64,000 nucleotides of DNA, taken from positions 62,001-126,000 of the forward strand of contig JAJKFH010002739.1 in assembly GCA_023333565.1 (NCBI GenBank), in the 5' to 3' direction. The notes beneath the pieces are model-generated. The model searched no databases. It saw nothing but the letters and a program-made list of their open reading frames with translations, and was not told the DNA's origin. A program made the position numbers and the translations under genes. Below are positions 1 to 13,200 of this stretch, one piece after another. Within the stretch, counting starts at the first letter, position 1; the number at the start of each line of letters is the position of its first letter. The stretch comes from Puffinus mauretanicus. Its lineage: Eukaryota > Chordata > Aves > Procellariiformes > Procellariidae.

Positions 1-424
1 ATTTGCAACATATTTCCACATATAGACACACATAAGAATGGAGCAGTTTTAGGGATTACAATCCAAATGCAGGAATGGGGAAAAGTTCAGCTGTTTTGTA
101 CATAAAATACTGCAAATTTTCTTTATATTGTCTAAAAGTGAGGTAGGGCAGTGGGAGCGACAAAGATAAAGCGGATGATAAACCTTCATTTTTGATTAGT
201 GATGTGAACAAAGTTCAGAAAATAATAACTATAGAAAGAACTTCCATGGCCTACAGTTCTCTCGTCATCAGAGTATTTTGACTGCTTGTTTCCTCAGGAT
301 GCCAGCCACTAAGGTGGCTCAGCAATAATACTTTGTAAATAGCAGAAATTCTCACTCTTACCAACTATGTTAGAGCGACTTAGTTTTACTCAAATATTAC
401 TTGTGCCTATTGACAAAAAGTTCA
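1..424. other. Intergenic, nothing recognised
   Basis: AT-rich, non-repetitive looking DNA at the left edge. No open frame with recognisable protein similarity, RNA gene or clear repeat was seen. Confidence 0.5.
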
Positions 425-523
425 GTGTGAGCAACCTTCCCTGGCGCAACTTGAGGCCATTTCCTCTTGTCCTATCGCTGTTACTTGGGAGAAGAGACCA
501 ACACCCACCTCGCTACAACCTCC
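425..523 (-). mobile_element. Short CR1 LINE relic, antisense
   Basis: The words 'CCATTTCCTCTTGTCCTATCG' (split over 456-476), 'GAGAAGAGACCAACACCCACC' and 'CGCTACAACCTCC' occur in the order expected for the reverse complement of an avian CR1 3' region. The fragment is about 100 bp with no recognisable 3' tail, so it is an old and heavily decayed copy. An open frame crossing it has no independent support as a gene. Confidence 0.65.
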
Positions 524-825
524 AATCTGAACTGTTTTACCCAGAATACAGACACTGTGGACTGAAGGGTCTCCCACCCTGGGGCATCGGGTGGTTAGGC
601 CATGTCCTGAGAGGCTGTAGGAAGGGATAAAGCTCAGTGAGGTGAAGGTGTGAGGTAAGCGTGCGTTTCCTATACTCCCCTTGAGTTACCAAAGAAAACA
701 TAGCAAAGAACAGGTGGGGGGGTACCTCTGACTCCACCACTGTTTTTGTCATGTCCAGCCCAGCAGATGTTTTCTTGAAGATCTTATGAGATGGGCAAAG
801 GTGAGAAAGCCCAAGAGGCTGCAGG

Positions 826-1160
826 TCATAGAATCATAGAATGGTTTGGAAGAGACTTTAAAGGTCATCTAGTCCAACCCCCCTGCCATGGGCAGGAACA
901 TCTTCCACTAGACCAGGTTGCTCAGAGCGCCGTCCTTGAATGTTTCCAGGGATGGGGCATCTACCACTTCTCTGGGCAGCCTGTGCCAGTGTTTCACTAC
1001 CCTCATCATAAAAAAAGTTCTTCCTTATGTCTAGTCTGAATCCACCTTTTTTTAGTTTAAAACCATTAACCCTTGTCCTGTTGCTACAGGCTCTAATAAA
1101 AGGTGTGTCCCCATCCTTCTTATAAGCCCCCTTTAAGTATTAAAAGATGTGGAGGAGACC
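826..1160 (-). mobile_element. CR1 LINE 3' end, antisense
   Basis: The block opens at 826 with TCATAGAATCATAGAATGG, the reverse complement of the ATTCTATGATTCTA tail that ends avian CR1 elements. It continues with the usual CR1 words ('AGGTCATCTAGTCCAACCC', 'CCATGGGCAGGAACATCTTCC', 'TTAACCCTTGTCCTGTTGC'). The copy is 5'-truncated and about 335 bp long, as is typical for CR1. Short open frames across it are by-products of the repeat. Confidence 0.92.
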
Positions 1161-3412
1161 CTTGGCTGTGCTGCAGTAGACTCTGTTGAGAACAGGCATG
1201 GTAAGTACCTACAGGGTTTGATGAGAGGCACCAAATTTTAAACCGTTCTGCTTATGCATTTTAAAAGACATCTTACCTAATGTGTTTCTCAATTGGTTGC
1301 CTCTGAAGTAATGACGTCAGGGCTGCTATAATATCAGCACGGTGAAGAATATCTGACTATAATATACTGTATATTCAAATGGAGAAAAAAATTTAGAGAA
1401 TTATTTATATTGAGTTAACAAAACGATCCCCAAAAGATACTTAAGCTTCCATTTAGCTCATTTGATGTTTAAAATAAGGTGGTATGCATTTATGTTCACA
1501 CATCTGCTGCTTGATCTTATCACCTTCATCATCATCATCATTGTCTCACATGAACATAATTACTCTTTATGTAATGTATAAATTCAAATACAGTCTGTAA
1601 TGGCATTTTAACAACTGCTGGGAAGTAAATGCTTACTTTCCATAGCCTGCTTTAAATGATGTTAACAAGTAAGTATACACTGTGTAAGGACGGTAACTGT
1701 TATTTTACAGGAGACAGGTGTTAGAAAGTGAAAAACCAAAGAAAATTGTGATCAGTTTGCCATAGAATTAAACTCAAGACCAATCAGGCCATAGCTGGTT
1801 TTATGTTCTGTAATGAGCATAGAGGTTAGGCTGGACTCACTGACATTTGCAGATACCCAACTTCATTGATTTTTTGTTTCAGATGAAAATCACACAAAGC
1901 TTGTGACTCCTGGCATCAAGATAAACTTAAAAGTTTTGGCTGAGTTCTGTTTTCAAGCTTTTTCATGGAAAGTGTAAAAATTTTAAAATGGTAAATGGTG
2001 TGTCAGAAGCCTGAATAAATCAAGAACGGCACCACAATGCGTAAAACAACGCTGTTACTTGTAGGTTGCAGGCACCTCACACCGTTTGCAGCAGTGCAGC
2101 CTTTCCATACTCCTGTGCTACGGGGAACCAGGGACAACACCATTTGCAGTGGGACAATCTATAAAGAAGAAATACATACTGCCATCTAACTGAGACCGAC
2201 TGGTCGATACCAAGACAGATCCTACACATCTACCTGTTGCCTGCTCTTCAATGGAGCTGTGTAAAGCTACTGAAAAAGTCATCCTGTTTTGGGGATGTGC
2301 ATTTAATTTTATTTCCCTGCTAAAGCGAAATAGCACCAGGTGCTTAGGATGGGATAAACCTGCATCGCAGCTGTGTAAGGTGGGAAGGAAGAACATTTTC
2401 CATTAAAATCCTGCTGGTAGGGAAGTGGAGCTCTTTGCTTCCAGATCTTAATGGGAAGTTAGAAAAAGTAAATTATGGGACTATCAACGTGGTGTAAAAT
2501 GATGGAAGATCAAGAGGGAACAGGTCCTGATTTCACTTTCACTATCTGGATTAGAGGAATGCTCCTCTTGCCTCCCTTTCCTGTGGGATTGACGCGTGTG
2601 ATGTACAATGTTGGACAGCCAAGGAAGACCAGACCTGTATTAAGAAGTCAGAATAGTCTCAGTGCAGTTCCCAGAAGAACCCAATTTTAAATGGACTTGA
2701 AGGGAACCGCAATTATCCCCTTGAACTTTCAGTGGGCAGTACCAGAGATGTCATTAAGAACGTTCCACTAATACCGAGGTATCCCTGCTCCATGGAGCAG
2801 CCCCCAGAAAAAAACATTCCCTTAAGGCTATGAGGTGTGCTGCCTGCACTCCTGGCCACTGGCTACCTCCTGCTAAAGAGGTGTTAAGAAAACTCAAATC
2901 GATGTACTTGATCTGTGCTGAAAATTGCATGATGTTCCACCATCGCTGTGAAAGAGGCTATTAGTTCTGCAAAAGCTACTATGTCATTTCACGGAGACAT
3001 TTCCCATTGCTGAAATATATTTGAATTAAATTAATTTTTGAATAAAAAATTAACAGGAGAATTTAATGGATGGCACCAGGGTCAAAGTTTAGCATTCTGA
3101 ATTCTCTTATTTTTGCTTTTTAAAAAAAGCATGAATGAAAACATAGTTCGCTTCCGCCCTTTTTTGTGTATCTTTTTGTGAAGTATCTATGTAAATGACT
3201 ACCTATGAAAATGTTAATGTGATAATCACCACCATCAGAAAGTATTTTCCACATCTTAAAACCAATTCTTTCTTATTTGCTTGTCTTAATATAGGAAGTG
3301 GAATGTGAGTGCAGAAAGATAACACCTTAGTCATGGATCATTTTGTTTGACTTTGTGGAGAGAAGCAGTTTACTTTATGGCATTTATCTTGTAATAAAGA
3401 CTTAACGCTAAC
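1161..3412. other. Intergenic, nothing recognised
   Basis: AT-rich unique-looking DNA. It includes a short (CAT)n run near 1528-1543 and TAAT-rich patches. I see no coding exon with plausible splice borders and no RNA gene. Confidence 0.5.
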
Positions 3413-3466
3413 TTTGTTTTGTTTTCTTTTGTTTTGTTTTGCTTTGTTTTGCTTTATTTTGTTTTG
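3413..3466 (+). repeat. (TTTTG)n-like simple repeat
   Basis: An imperfect pentamer array of TTTTG with C and T interruptions is visible over about 54 bp. It could be the remains of an old poly-A-type tail of a minus-strand insert, but no attached retroelement body is recognisable. Confidence 0.8.
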
Positions 3467-4140
3467 CAGATGAGGTATCTTAGCTGCATTCCATAAAAGC
3501 ACTTAAGATGGATTACTGAATACTGGGAAATACATCTACAGTTCTGAATATTTTGGAAACAAAATATGTTAGCAACAAAAAGAAAACTTTATCTGCATCA
3601 CAGAAAATTCTGAAGGCAGTAATTGTTAATAAACTGTGCAGTGAGATGTGCAGTTTGCTCCCCTTTGGGGGCAGGGACAGTTCTGCTTTTGGACAGCACG
3701 TGGCATAAAAATAATCCTTGAGAGGAGGCACCACCAGAATGTAAAATAGGTAAAAATCTGATTCTCAGTTTATTTCTAATTTTTCTTGAAGGATTCATCA
3801 ATCATCCCCAGCTTTTGAGCAAATCCAATAAGGCAGCACATGCACTGTTTCTAGCGCATGCAAAATTGCAAGGTGTGTGTTTCTTCATGCTGGAGTTCTT
3901 GAGTCCTGAAGTCCGAGCTGTGCAGGGCGAACCTGGAGAGTGCTCAGAGACTGCTAATTTAAGTGCATCTTCAGGGATATGCATTAACCTGTGCATTAAC
4001 CCATGCAGGTCTGAATACTTGACTGGGTCCTTCAAGTATGAACAAGTCTACTGAGTTGATACAGAGTTGAACTAAATGGAAGATGAAAAAAGTTCAAAAT
4101 ACCCTTGAGATGCATGTTCAACCACTGCACCAAAACACTT

Positions 4141-4290
4141 ATTTATTTGCTTGCTTACTGACTTATTTATTTATTTAACAGTATTTAACAGGGATTTAAC
4201 AGTAACTTTTACTTATTGCGCCATGTACTGGAAATGCAGCTCTTCTATTAAATTCCTATGCGCTTACTTTCTTGCTTGCTTGCTTTCAGC
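4141..4290. repeat. TTTA / CTTG tetramer-rich patch
   Basis: Tetranucleotide runs (ATTT and GCTT types) occur at 4141-4178 and again near 4270-4285. They are interspersed with three near copies of 'AACAGTATTTAACAGGGATTTAAC'-like words around 4178-4205. Low-complexity DNA with no gene call. Confidence 0.6.
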
Positions 4291-7200
4291 ACCATGGGCC
4301 CTAATGGACAAATAACTTAATGACATTGTTTCATTCTAAACATAAAGAAACTTCAGAAACAGGCTGATCATAATTTTGAAATGGAAATCAACAGGGAAAA
4401 GCTATGATCAGTACCCAAAGCATGATTTTTCTATTTTATAATATTTATAAATTATATCTTAAAATTAAAAACCAGTTTGTTTCTATGAAATGTGGCTATG
4501 TATATTTAATTCTTTAAAGGTTTCTTAGAGATCTATCTTCATCTTCTCTATGAAATTAGTGGTTTTTCAAAACTTCTCCTTGTGTTTCTTATGCTCAGCA
4601 ACAACATTATAGCTTTGTACTAAACAAAAGGTAAAATTCAACGGAAAAACCCTTAAAAGAGTTTCAACTCACTTGTATTTTTATTGCTATTTTACATTAG
4701 TTTTGTAGGTATAGAGTTTAGCTTTTTAGAAATCCTGTGGATCCTTTGCAAACAAAATCTTTGTTAAAATTGCATGTGTGTGTGTGTAACACAGCCTCCG
4801 ATCGTTTTTCATGCCATGTCCTGCTGGCTATTCAGAACACTTTTTCGACAATTACAACTTAACTTTTGATGTAATTAATGTATATGTCTTTCCCAATTTT
4901 CTAATAAAATAAACAGCTCATATTGCTTAAACACATCTTTTTGGTTGGACTCCTAATTAAAATCTTTAAATTCTTTTAAATTCCCATTTCTAGGCCTTTC
5001 AGGAAGTTGAGCTGATGAAAAGGCTCCTCTTTTTGATCTTGATCTATTTTAATCTGGATATTATGGTGATGAGTAAAGTCTAAAGTTCTGTGCAGCACCA
5101 CCCTGTAGCGATAGAAGAATTAAAAATCACACAGCACTACTTAATTTTAAATAAAGTTTTTTTAAACATTTGGGACCACATAATATATGACCACAACATG
5201 TTCATCACTCTTTGTCGTATAAATGGCTTTGAGAGCTGTGGATTTATTTCTGTGAATCACAACTGTTTTGGAAAGGGTTTTCAAACCTGCGTGGCAGCAA
5301 TGGTGGAATACGAGGTGCCTTTGGCATCGCTTCTTCACAGCCAGGGCAGAGGTAAACCTGCTCAACGCTGATTGCAGAGAAAAGTGAAGCAGCGCAGATG
5401 TCAGCGGATACCAGTCCTGAGAGCCTTGCTTTCTTACCCTTAAATTAATGAGTGGAATTAACAGTTGGTGCACTGAGCAAGCTGTGTTTGGCTGCAGGTC
5501 CAGATACATTTCCATGCAAGAGACTGTCGAGGATATCAGACGAACTGCAGGTCACAGTCAGGAAAAGAGGAAAATCTGCCCATGGTCAACCATCCTACTT
5601 TCCATTAACTCTGAGTCTTCTCCCTGACCTCTAAGCGCTCGCGCTAATGCCAACACAGTGCTGAGCAAAGAATAAACTCTGCTGGCTAAAGGACTGCTGA
5701 GTCTTGCTTCCACTTTAGAATAGAGAAAAGCAAGGACCAAACTGTGACTCTAATATTTACTGCCTCTTCAGAGCATCTTTCAAGGGAGCTCATGTAACCC
5801 TGCTTGCTCAGGAATAATTCATGGGATAAGTGAATCTGGCTCCAGATTTGTAATGGATATTGCACAACAGAAAGCAAAAAGAGCACAAAATTTGGACCTT
5901 AAGCGTATGCATACAATAAGAGTATTTGAGGGCAAAATTAGTCCTGCTTTATTTAACAGAAAGCTGGAAGACAAACATGTATGGATCTACAACAAGGATC
6001 ATCAGCCTGCTAGGAGGATGAAGGCAATACCACCGAAATACCAAGCAATGTGTAATCATTTAGCTGTAGAACTCACTTCCATTTCATGCCACTCTGCCAT
6101 ATGAGTTAACTCAAAACGACCCATTTTTGTATTTCCCTTTTCACTGTTATTTTCATCTCTGTGACAGTGGATTGAAGAGTTAATAAAATTTCACTGCTAC
6201 AAGAGGTCATTCTGCAACTAAACGCAGCAATTCGAAGTGGGAAATGGAACGAACGCCCAGGAGATGTTCAATGACGTGGCCTTCTGGATGTACTCTTTGA
6301 AGAGCATTTGCAGAATTATTTGATTGCTTTAGAGCATGCAGGAAAAAATAAACCCAACACAGCACTAATGTTGATTCTCACAGTTGCATTCAGCTCAAAT
6401 GTCGCCATTCCACTTGGAATTACAAATAAATCTGATACTGAATTACCTAATATCATGGAAATGTTCCTGTGTATTTTGCATAGCAAAATGCTGAGAAAAA
6501 TGGTGCTTCCTTCAGCCTAAATATTAAGAATGTAAGACTTGAACCTGCTTATTCATATTAAAACAATTGCAAGCTTCACCAATCTTAAGATTGGTGAACA
6601 AGTTGGGTTTAAACAGTACAGAACTGCAATTTAACCACATCTCACACCAGTTAGATCTTTACATTTTTGTCTTCTGACAGCAGCTGTAGAAGAGATAATT
6701 AGAAACTGTCAATATTACATGTATTGATTTTATTCAAAAGAAGCAGGCTGGTGTAACTGGCTTTGCATGCCAATGTGTGGACTCCAGTGCCTACCACTCA
6801 AGGACAATGTTCATCTCAGCTTCTAAATCTCAGCATGCAAAGGAATTCAATCTTTGGCCTGATTATTCTTGGAAGAGCAAGAAATCATAGATATCAAATC
6901 ACATTGGAGCTGACTGTGCTGCTGGAAGAAGTGTGGTTTTGTGTCAATCTTGTGGCCATCAATGGGTACGAATCAAATCAGATATCCTAAATAGCAGCGG
7001 AAAAAATAAAAAGTAGATGCTAGTTCTTTTGTTTTTTATTGAATATCTCCAACTAGTACAATTCTTTAATTGTTTCTTGGCATTCTTCTTCATTTCCCAC
7101 CACACTAATAAAAAATTTTAAGCTCTGTTTTTCCTACACCCCTCATGCTGCATGGGTGCTATACCTTGAACTCAACATACAGATTCTGTGGGATTAGTTA

Positions 7201-10200
7201 TGGAGGGAGGCAAATTGATTAGAGGGAAGAAAGGAGAAACATGAACAACCTTTAAAAAGGACTATTAAAGAAGTAACGTATATGATTTCCCCCCCCTGCA
7301 TTTCTCTTGGTTAGGTTTTAGTTTTGAAAGTTTAAGAGGTCTCTGTGCAACTCAGTTTTGTCTCCCCCTTGATCCTGCGGTGAGACCACAGTGTCTGTGG
7401 TACTTTGAAGGTTTTGCTGGAGAAATGGCGAATGTTGGTATTTGAACCGGATGGGAGTCACCAACTCCTGTCCGCCTTGACTCCTCCAAGATCTCAGATA
7501 AACTGTTTCAACCAGCTGTCTAGTACCTCAAGGTGAATTTCATCAGCCTTGGTGACTTAAAAACAAGTAACTTAACCTAAATCCTCCCTAACCTGCTCTT
7601 TCCCTACACTAGCTGGAATTTTGCCCTTTTAACACGATTGCTGGCCATGACAACTGATTTCAGCCAAGTAACGACTGAAAAGCAAAACCAAATGAAACTC
7701 TTTTGCTGGAGTGTTGTTCATATATCTTTCGTTCTCCTCAGCAGTGAATCAACTCTTCCCTTTGTTTTCTGCCTCACTACTACTGTACTTACAGAACACT
7801 TTCTAACTACCTTTTATGTCCCTGGTGACACCTGAACTCGCTTTGTGCCTAAATGACAGGACAACAGCTTCTAGTGAGTCATATCCAAGTCCATCTGGCC
7901 TTTTGTCCTGTCTCCAACCAAGGTCAATAGCAGCTATTTAGGAAATAACATAAGAACTGGGCAAGTGTGTATTAATTTTTTATCGGCATCTTGTGGTTGA
8001 GAAATATCCTGACCAAGAGGTTGCATCCTTGCATATAATAGCCCTGAGTGGATTTTTTTTTCCAATGAATTTTTCCTATAATATAAAGGCATTTTTAGCA
8101 TACACAATGCTCCTCAGTGTGATGTTCCATAGCAAAACTGCACACCGTCAAAAATAACCGCCATCGGCCTGTGCTGAACCTACCACCCATGAAACTATTC
8201 AATGTATTCTTACTAATTTATCAGTTTTCTCCTTCTGGTCCTTGATTCTCCCATATTTTGTCAGTTTGCACTTCTCCGGGATGTGCCAGCTCTTATGTCT
8301 TCTTTGAGCCTCTGTGTAGCAGAGTTAACCCAACTGAAGCTCCCGTTGGGATGTCGACACCGTTAGACTTCGTGTCCTCTCCTGTGAAAAGGTTTGGATT
8401 TGATGAGGCAGCATCTTCCAATTCTCCTTCCTTTTCTCCCAAAACCCTGCGCGAGAAAGGAAAGTTGGGAAAATTAACAGTATAATTGTAATTCAGCACT
8501 GAAAAAATAACCTTAATTTCCCTTTGAAAGTTACTTCCATGTAGAGTAGATGTCACCTGCTTGCAATCAGAATGGGAGGCTTTTGCAGTTAACTTGCATT
8601 TTGTAAACCACTGCTGAAGCCACACAACAAGACAACACCACCTCATGCAAGTGAGGGCGGTGGGTTCAGAACAGAGATAACTTCAATAAACTTAAAGATG
8701 CCAGCTCCGGGTTTGACACCAATGAGCTCAACACAGATTAATCTTCCCAACAGAGAAAGAAATGATTCCATATTTAGTTCCGTGATGCCACAAGAAGACA
8801 TCTATGAGCAGCAAGCCAGTGGTGTAACACCAGCTCACTGAGCAGGGGCTGAAGTGAGAATCAGACCCAGCTGTAGCCATCAGCCTGAGCACAGGGCTTT
8901 CATAGGGGACATTTATAGATGGACCCAGACATTTCCCAGTCCCAGGATTTCCTTGACTACCCAGTAAGGAAAAAAAAAAAAAGGATCAGTATTGTCCTAT
9001 AACTGATTCGCCAGAAATAAGCAAGGAATCCCAAAACAGCATGTCTTTTCTTCATTGATCCAAATAATTCTCCACATAAATAACAGCTTCCTTTTTATTA
9101 TTCATTCCAGCTGAGTGGACTGCTTACCAGGCCACATAAATGTCTTTAAGTGGATAAAAGCTACTTAGCCACATACCACATACTTTGGAAGGGAAAATGA
9201 AGGAAATTCCAGAAATGGTCGTGCTCCTACAGTTATCATTTTAGGGAGGATAGTTATCTGCCTAGTTTTGTGTTATGTATTAATAAATGGTAAGTTTATA
9301 CGCAAATGCACACATGCCAGCAAAGCCCTATGCATGTATATTTACATATGTGCTTGTGTTATATACACTCAATTTTTCAGAATGGGAAATAAAGAAGCTA
9401 TGCACTTTTTTTAATCTCAGAGTCAGTGCAATGTCCCCTTGTTTGCACATGCAGTTTTGCAGACATAGTTGATGGAGTCTAGGTCTTTATGCTAGGATTA
9501 ATCTCTACTCATCTGGGTTGCCTAAGAGTTAGGCACTCTCAGTTAGAGAGAGGGACCTCCAGAAATCAGAGTTCAAAGAGGTGAGATCATTTATCATCTG
9601 GATGCTCCAGAAGCACCTTAACAGCTTGCTTAAATTGGATGTCTCTCCTCAAGACAGTTAAAGTTAGAGGAAACAAATCTTTTTGCCGGCTACTTGATTG
9701 CCGTTAGACAGCTCAGGAAGATCATCTGAGTATGCAAATAACTGGAAGGAAAAAAATGAGAACACAGGGTAATATCACTTGATATTCAGAGATTACCAGC
9801 TCTGAAAAAAACATATTAGAGAACTGAAGAATCCAGGCAGAGCTGGATTCCCAGCTTCCTATAACATGCATGTGTTGCAAAGTTGCACACAATACGTGTT
9901 TTCAAAATCTGTATGCAACACCAGCTTTCCTTTACATGCATCTATTGCCACGCCCATATTCAGGCACGAGCAAAGAGGTTTGCAGGTAAAAATGCCACTG
10001 TTGGTTTTAATGGACATAAACACCAAAACACTAACCAGCACAAATGACTGGAATTGTTGAAATGTACCCATTGCTGTTTGGCATCTTCAGACTTCAGTTT
10101 TTATGGAGGAACTAGGAAAAGTGAAAATCTTGTAGAATATTTTCCTCCACCAAGAACTACTTTATTAACAAAATATTTGAATATTCTTATTTTAAACTAA

Positions 10201-13200
10201 CGGTATTGTTAATACTCCTCAACATATTAAAAACAGATGTTAGATGGAGAAATAATTAAAATGTGCAACTCAAAGAAACAAACACCCCTGTCAACACTCT
10301 GTTAATTCAATTTTAATGATGTCCAAAAATACACTATCTTTTATTTAATGCTTTGACACTCTTTCAGACGATTGAATCAAGAGAACATCCCAAGTCTTCC
10401 TTTCCATATAGTGGGAAAGCAAATGTTTACCTGCTGTGAGAAAAACTAGTCCTGCACCTCAACAACATGACCCTTTGTTATATTCATCAAGAAAGCTTCA
10501 ATTCCAAAGCTGTTGATCCAGCTCTTTTTATAAACACTCCATATACAACACAAAACAGAAATAGCTAGGCCATTATCTCAATCATCAATGATCTTTTAAG
10601 AGACAGATTACTTAAAGTATCTCACCCATGGAAGAGAATTCTGTATTTACAATCATTTATATTGTTACATAGAAATTAACAAAAGATTTCTTCTTTGTCT
10701 AGGTATTTAGACTTAGACTGTGCTCATCAGTGTGGGATTACCCTTAATGTCTTCAGGAGGGTTAGCTCAAATAGGAGGGAAGAATGGAGTTTTATCTGGT
10801 TAGTTCACAGTCATTTCTGAAAGTTAAGGAGCGAAAAATGTGCAAATCTGATTTGCGCAAAACAACAGAATTATGGCTTTGTTCGTCTTTGGAAATTATT
10901 GCCCGAGTGATGCTGCACACATCCATGTAACTGAAGACATGTTCCATGGCCTTTGTGAAAATATAACACAAAAGACAATAGGAAATAAAAATGCTCATTT
11001 CACACAGAGCTGTGTATATAATGATCTTCAATCTTTATGAGAATATTCATTGTTATTTGCAGGGTTTATCTTGAAAAGCATCACTTGGGTTTTTTTATTT
11101 TTTTCCTGTTGGAAACAAACATTTTAGCTGTACATGCTGTATCTCCCACTCCGTTGTGGAGAGTGGCCGAAGGAATCATGAACACGTAAAACAGCCGTGC
11201 TCTATTAGCAATCTGTCGGATGGTTGCAAGCAATATATTACCAGTCGCTTTGAACAAATGCCCACACCCTCGATTCTTCACAGCAGAATCTTGCATGCCC
11301 ATTTTATGAGCAGATGTGTTATTGTAATCACACACAATGCAGCCATTCAAGAAAAACAAAACAAAACAAAAACAGAAACAGAAAGATCATTTTTTAGTTG
11401 GAGTGGGCTAACAAAATCCACTTCCATAATATAATGAGAATGTTTTTACGCGGATCTAAGGAAGCATTTGAGGAGGGATGTCTTTCCAGGGTGACTTGCC
11501 CAGGCACAGTGGCAGAAGAGACACTTAATTTTGGAGATGGCAAATTGCAGTCTGAAAATCCTTGTTTTCTCCTGCTGACTGGTCTCCCTTCTGGATTTAA
11601 GCTAGAGCTGAGGGAGATGAATTCCACTTTGGAACCGTTTGCAACCATGCTGGGAGCCAGGTACAGTCAGTCACCCAAGACAGGCTCCTCGGCAGAGCCA
11701 GACATCTGCAGCGAGGGAGGAGCCGGTCACCCCAGGCTGCCCTCGTCATTAACAGGCACTTTCAGAGCGTGATTCATATGGCCTATTTTAGATGCCTACT
11801 TTTGCATGAGAAGAATTATTGCCAAGAATTATGCCTATGTTTGGCCAAATGATCCCCACCCCTGGTTTCCCTTTGGCCAAGGTGACATCTGATGGGTTGC
11901 AAATTTAAAAGCCATCTATAAAGTCCTGCATTTTCCAATACCATTAAATGTTTTATACATTAAGGATTGTGAGTTGCATACCAGTAGTGGTTCAAGCTCT
12001 GATCTTGGTAATTTAGCTGCAGATTCCAGTGGAGCCCTTGCATCAAAAACCCAGCACTCCTCCCCCAAAGTAATTCAGTGCTTGACTGCTTTTAAACCGG
12101 CTGGAGATAGCAACTTCCACAATAGCATCAGGCAAATGCTCTCGTGGCATTTATGATGGAGAATGGGACTACCTTTGTTACTAATGCACACTAAAAATTA
12201 TATATATATGTGTTACTATGAGTACATGACAGGCAATTTCATGTATCTATTTTGCTTTTATGCTAAACTATAATATTTCATAATGGGAGAGGAAAAAGTG
12301 CGGGGATTACCTGTTAATACTCAAGTATTCATATACTGCCCATCAGTGTTACAATAATCCAGCTAAGTATTCAAAACTGGGCAATTAATTAATTAATTAA
12401 CTGCAAACTTTTGTTTTGTTGCTGTTTGTAGACTTCTTTTGTTTCGCTTAGTGGGACTCCTTTCTCTGGCCCATTTGAGTTTCACACGAGAGACTTATTT
12501 TCCCCTGTTCTCTGACAATACAGGAAATATATATATATAAACGAAAAATCCTGGTTCAGTCAATGGCATTTCAAGCAAGGAAGCAGAGGCTGTACTTTGG
12601 AGCTGTACAGAATTTGAAGAGGTAACAATGAACTAAACCATATTTAGACAAGCTATTTTGTAATAATCGATCACAAGCTTCACAGAATGTTTTATTCCTA
12701 TTAGCTCAATTGCACAATTGGTTTGTCACTTGGCATCTTACCCAACCCATAAATCTTCCTGCTAGATAGGAAATCTAGTCCATTTTGCCATCATCCTTCA
12801 CACTAAGCACGCTGCTGCTGCTGCTGTACTGGGGGAGAAGTAAAATCTAAGGATTCTATAAAACACTTCATTATTTTTTAATTCTACAGTACAGCACATT
12901 AAAATTAAAATGAAAAGCCCTGCACCTTATATTACTTGATGAGCTTTACAGAAATTGTCATAATTGTGTGGGGTTTTTTTAATGACTGCTTCTTGTAAAA
13001 TACCTTTGGTAGTGCAAGATCAAAGCAAAGCAGAGATGTCTGCTACGAGATGATAATTCGAGTAAACACACTCAATGGTAAAAATGCAAATGTTGAAATG
13101 TGATTGACTTTGCTTCCATTGAATGTTTATTTTCCCTGCCAAAGCAACGACAAGTTCAAACTAATTTCAGACCTGTTATAAAATAAATTGAAACTACTAT

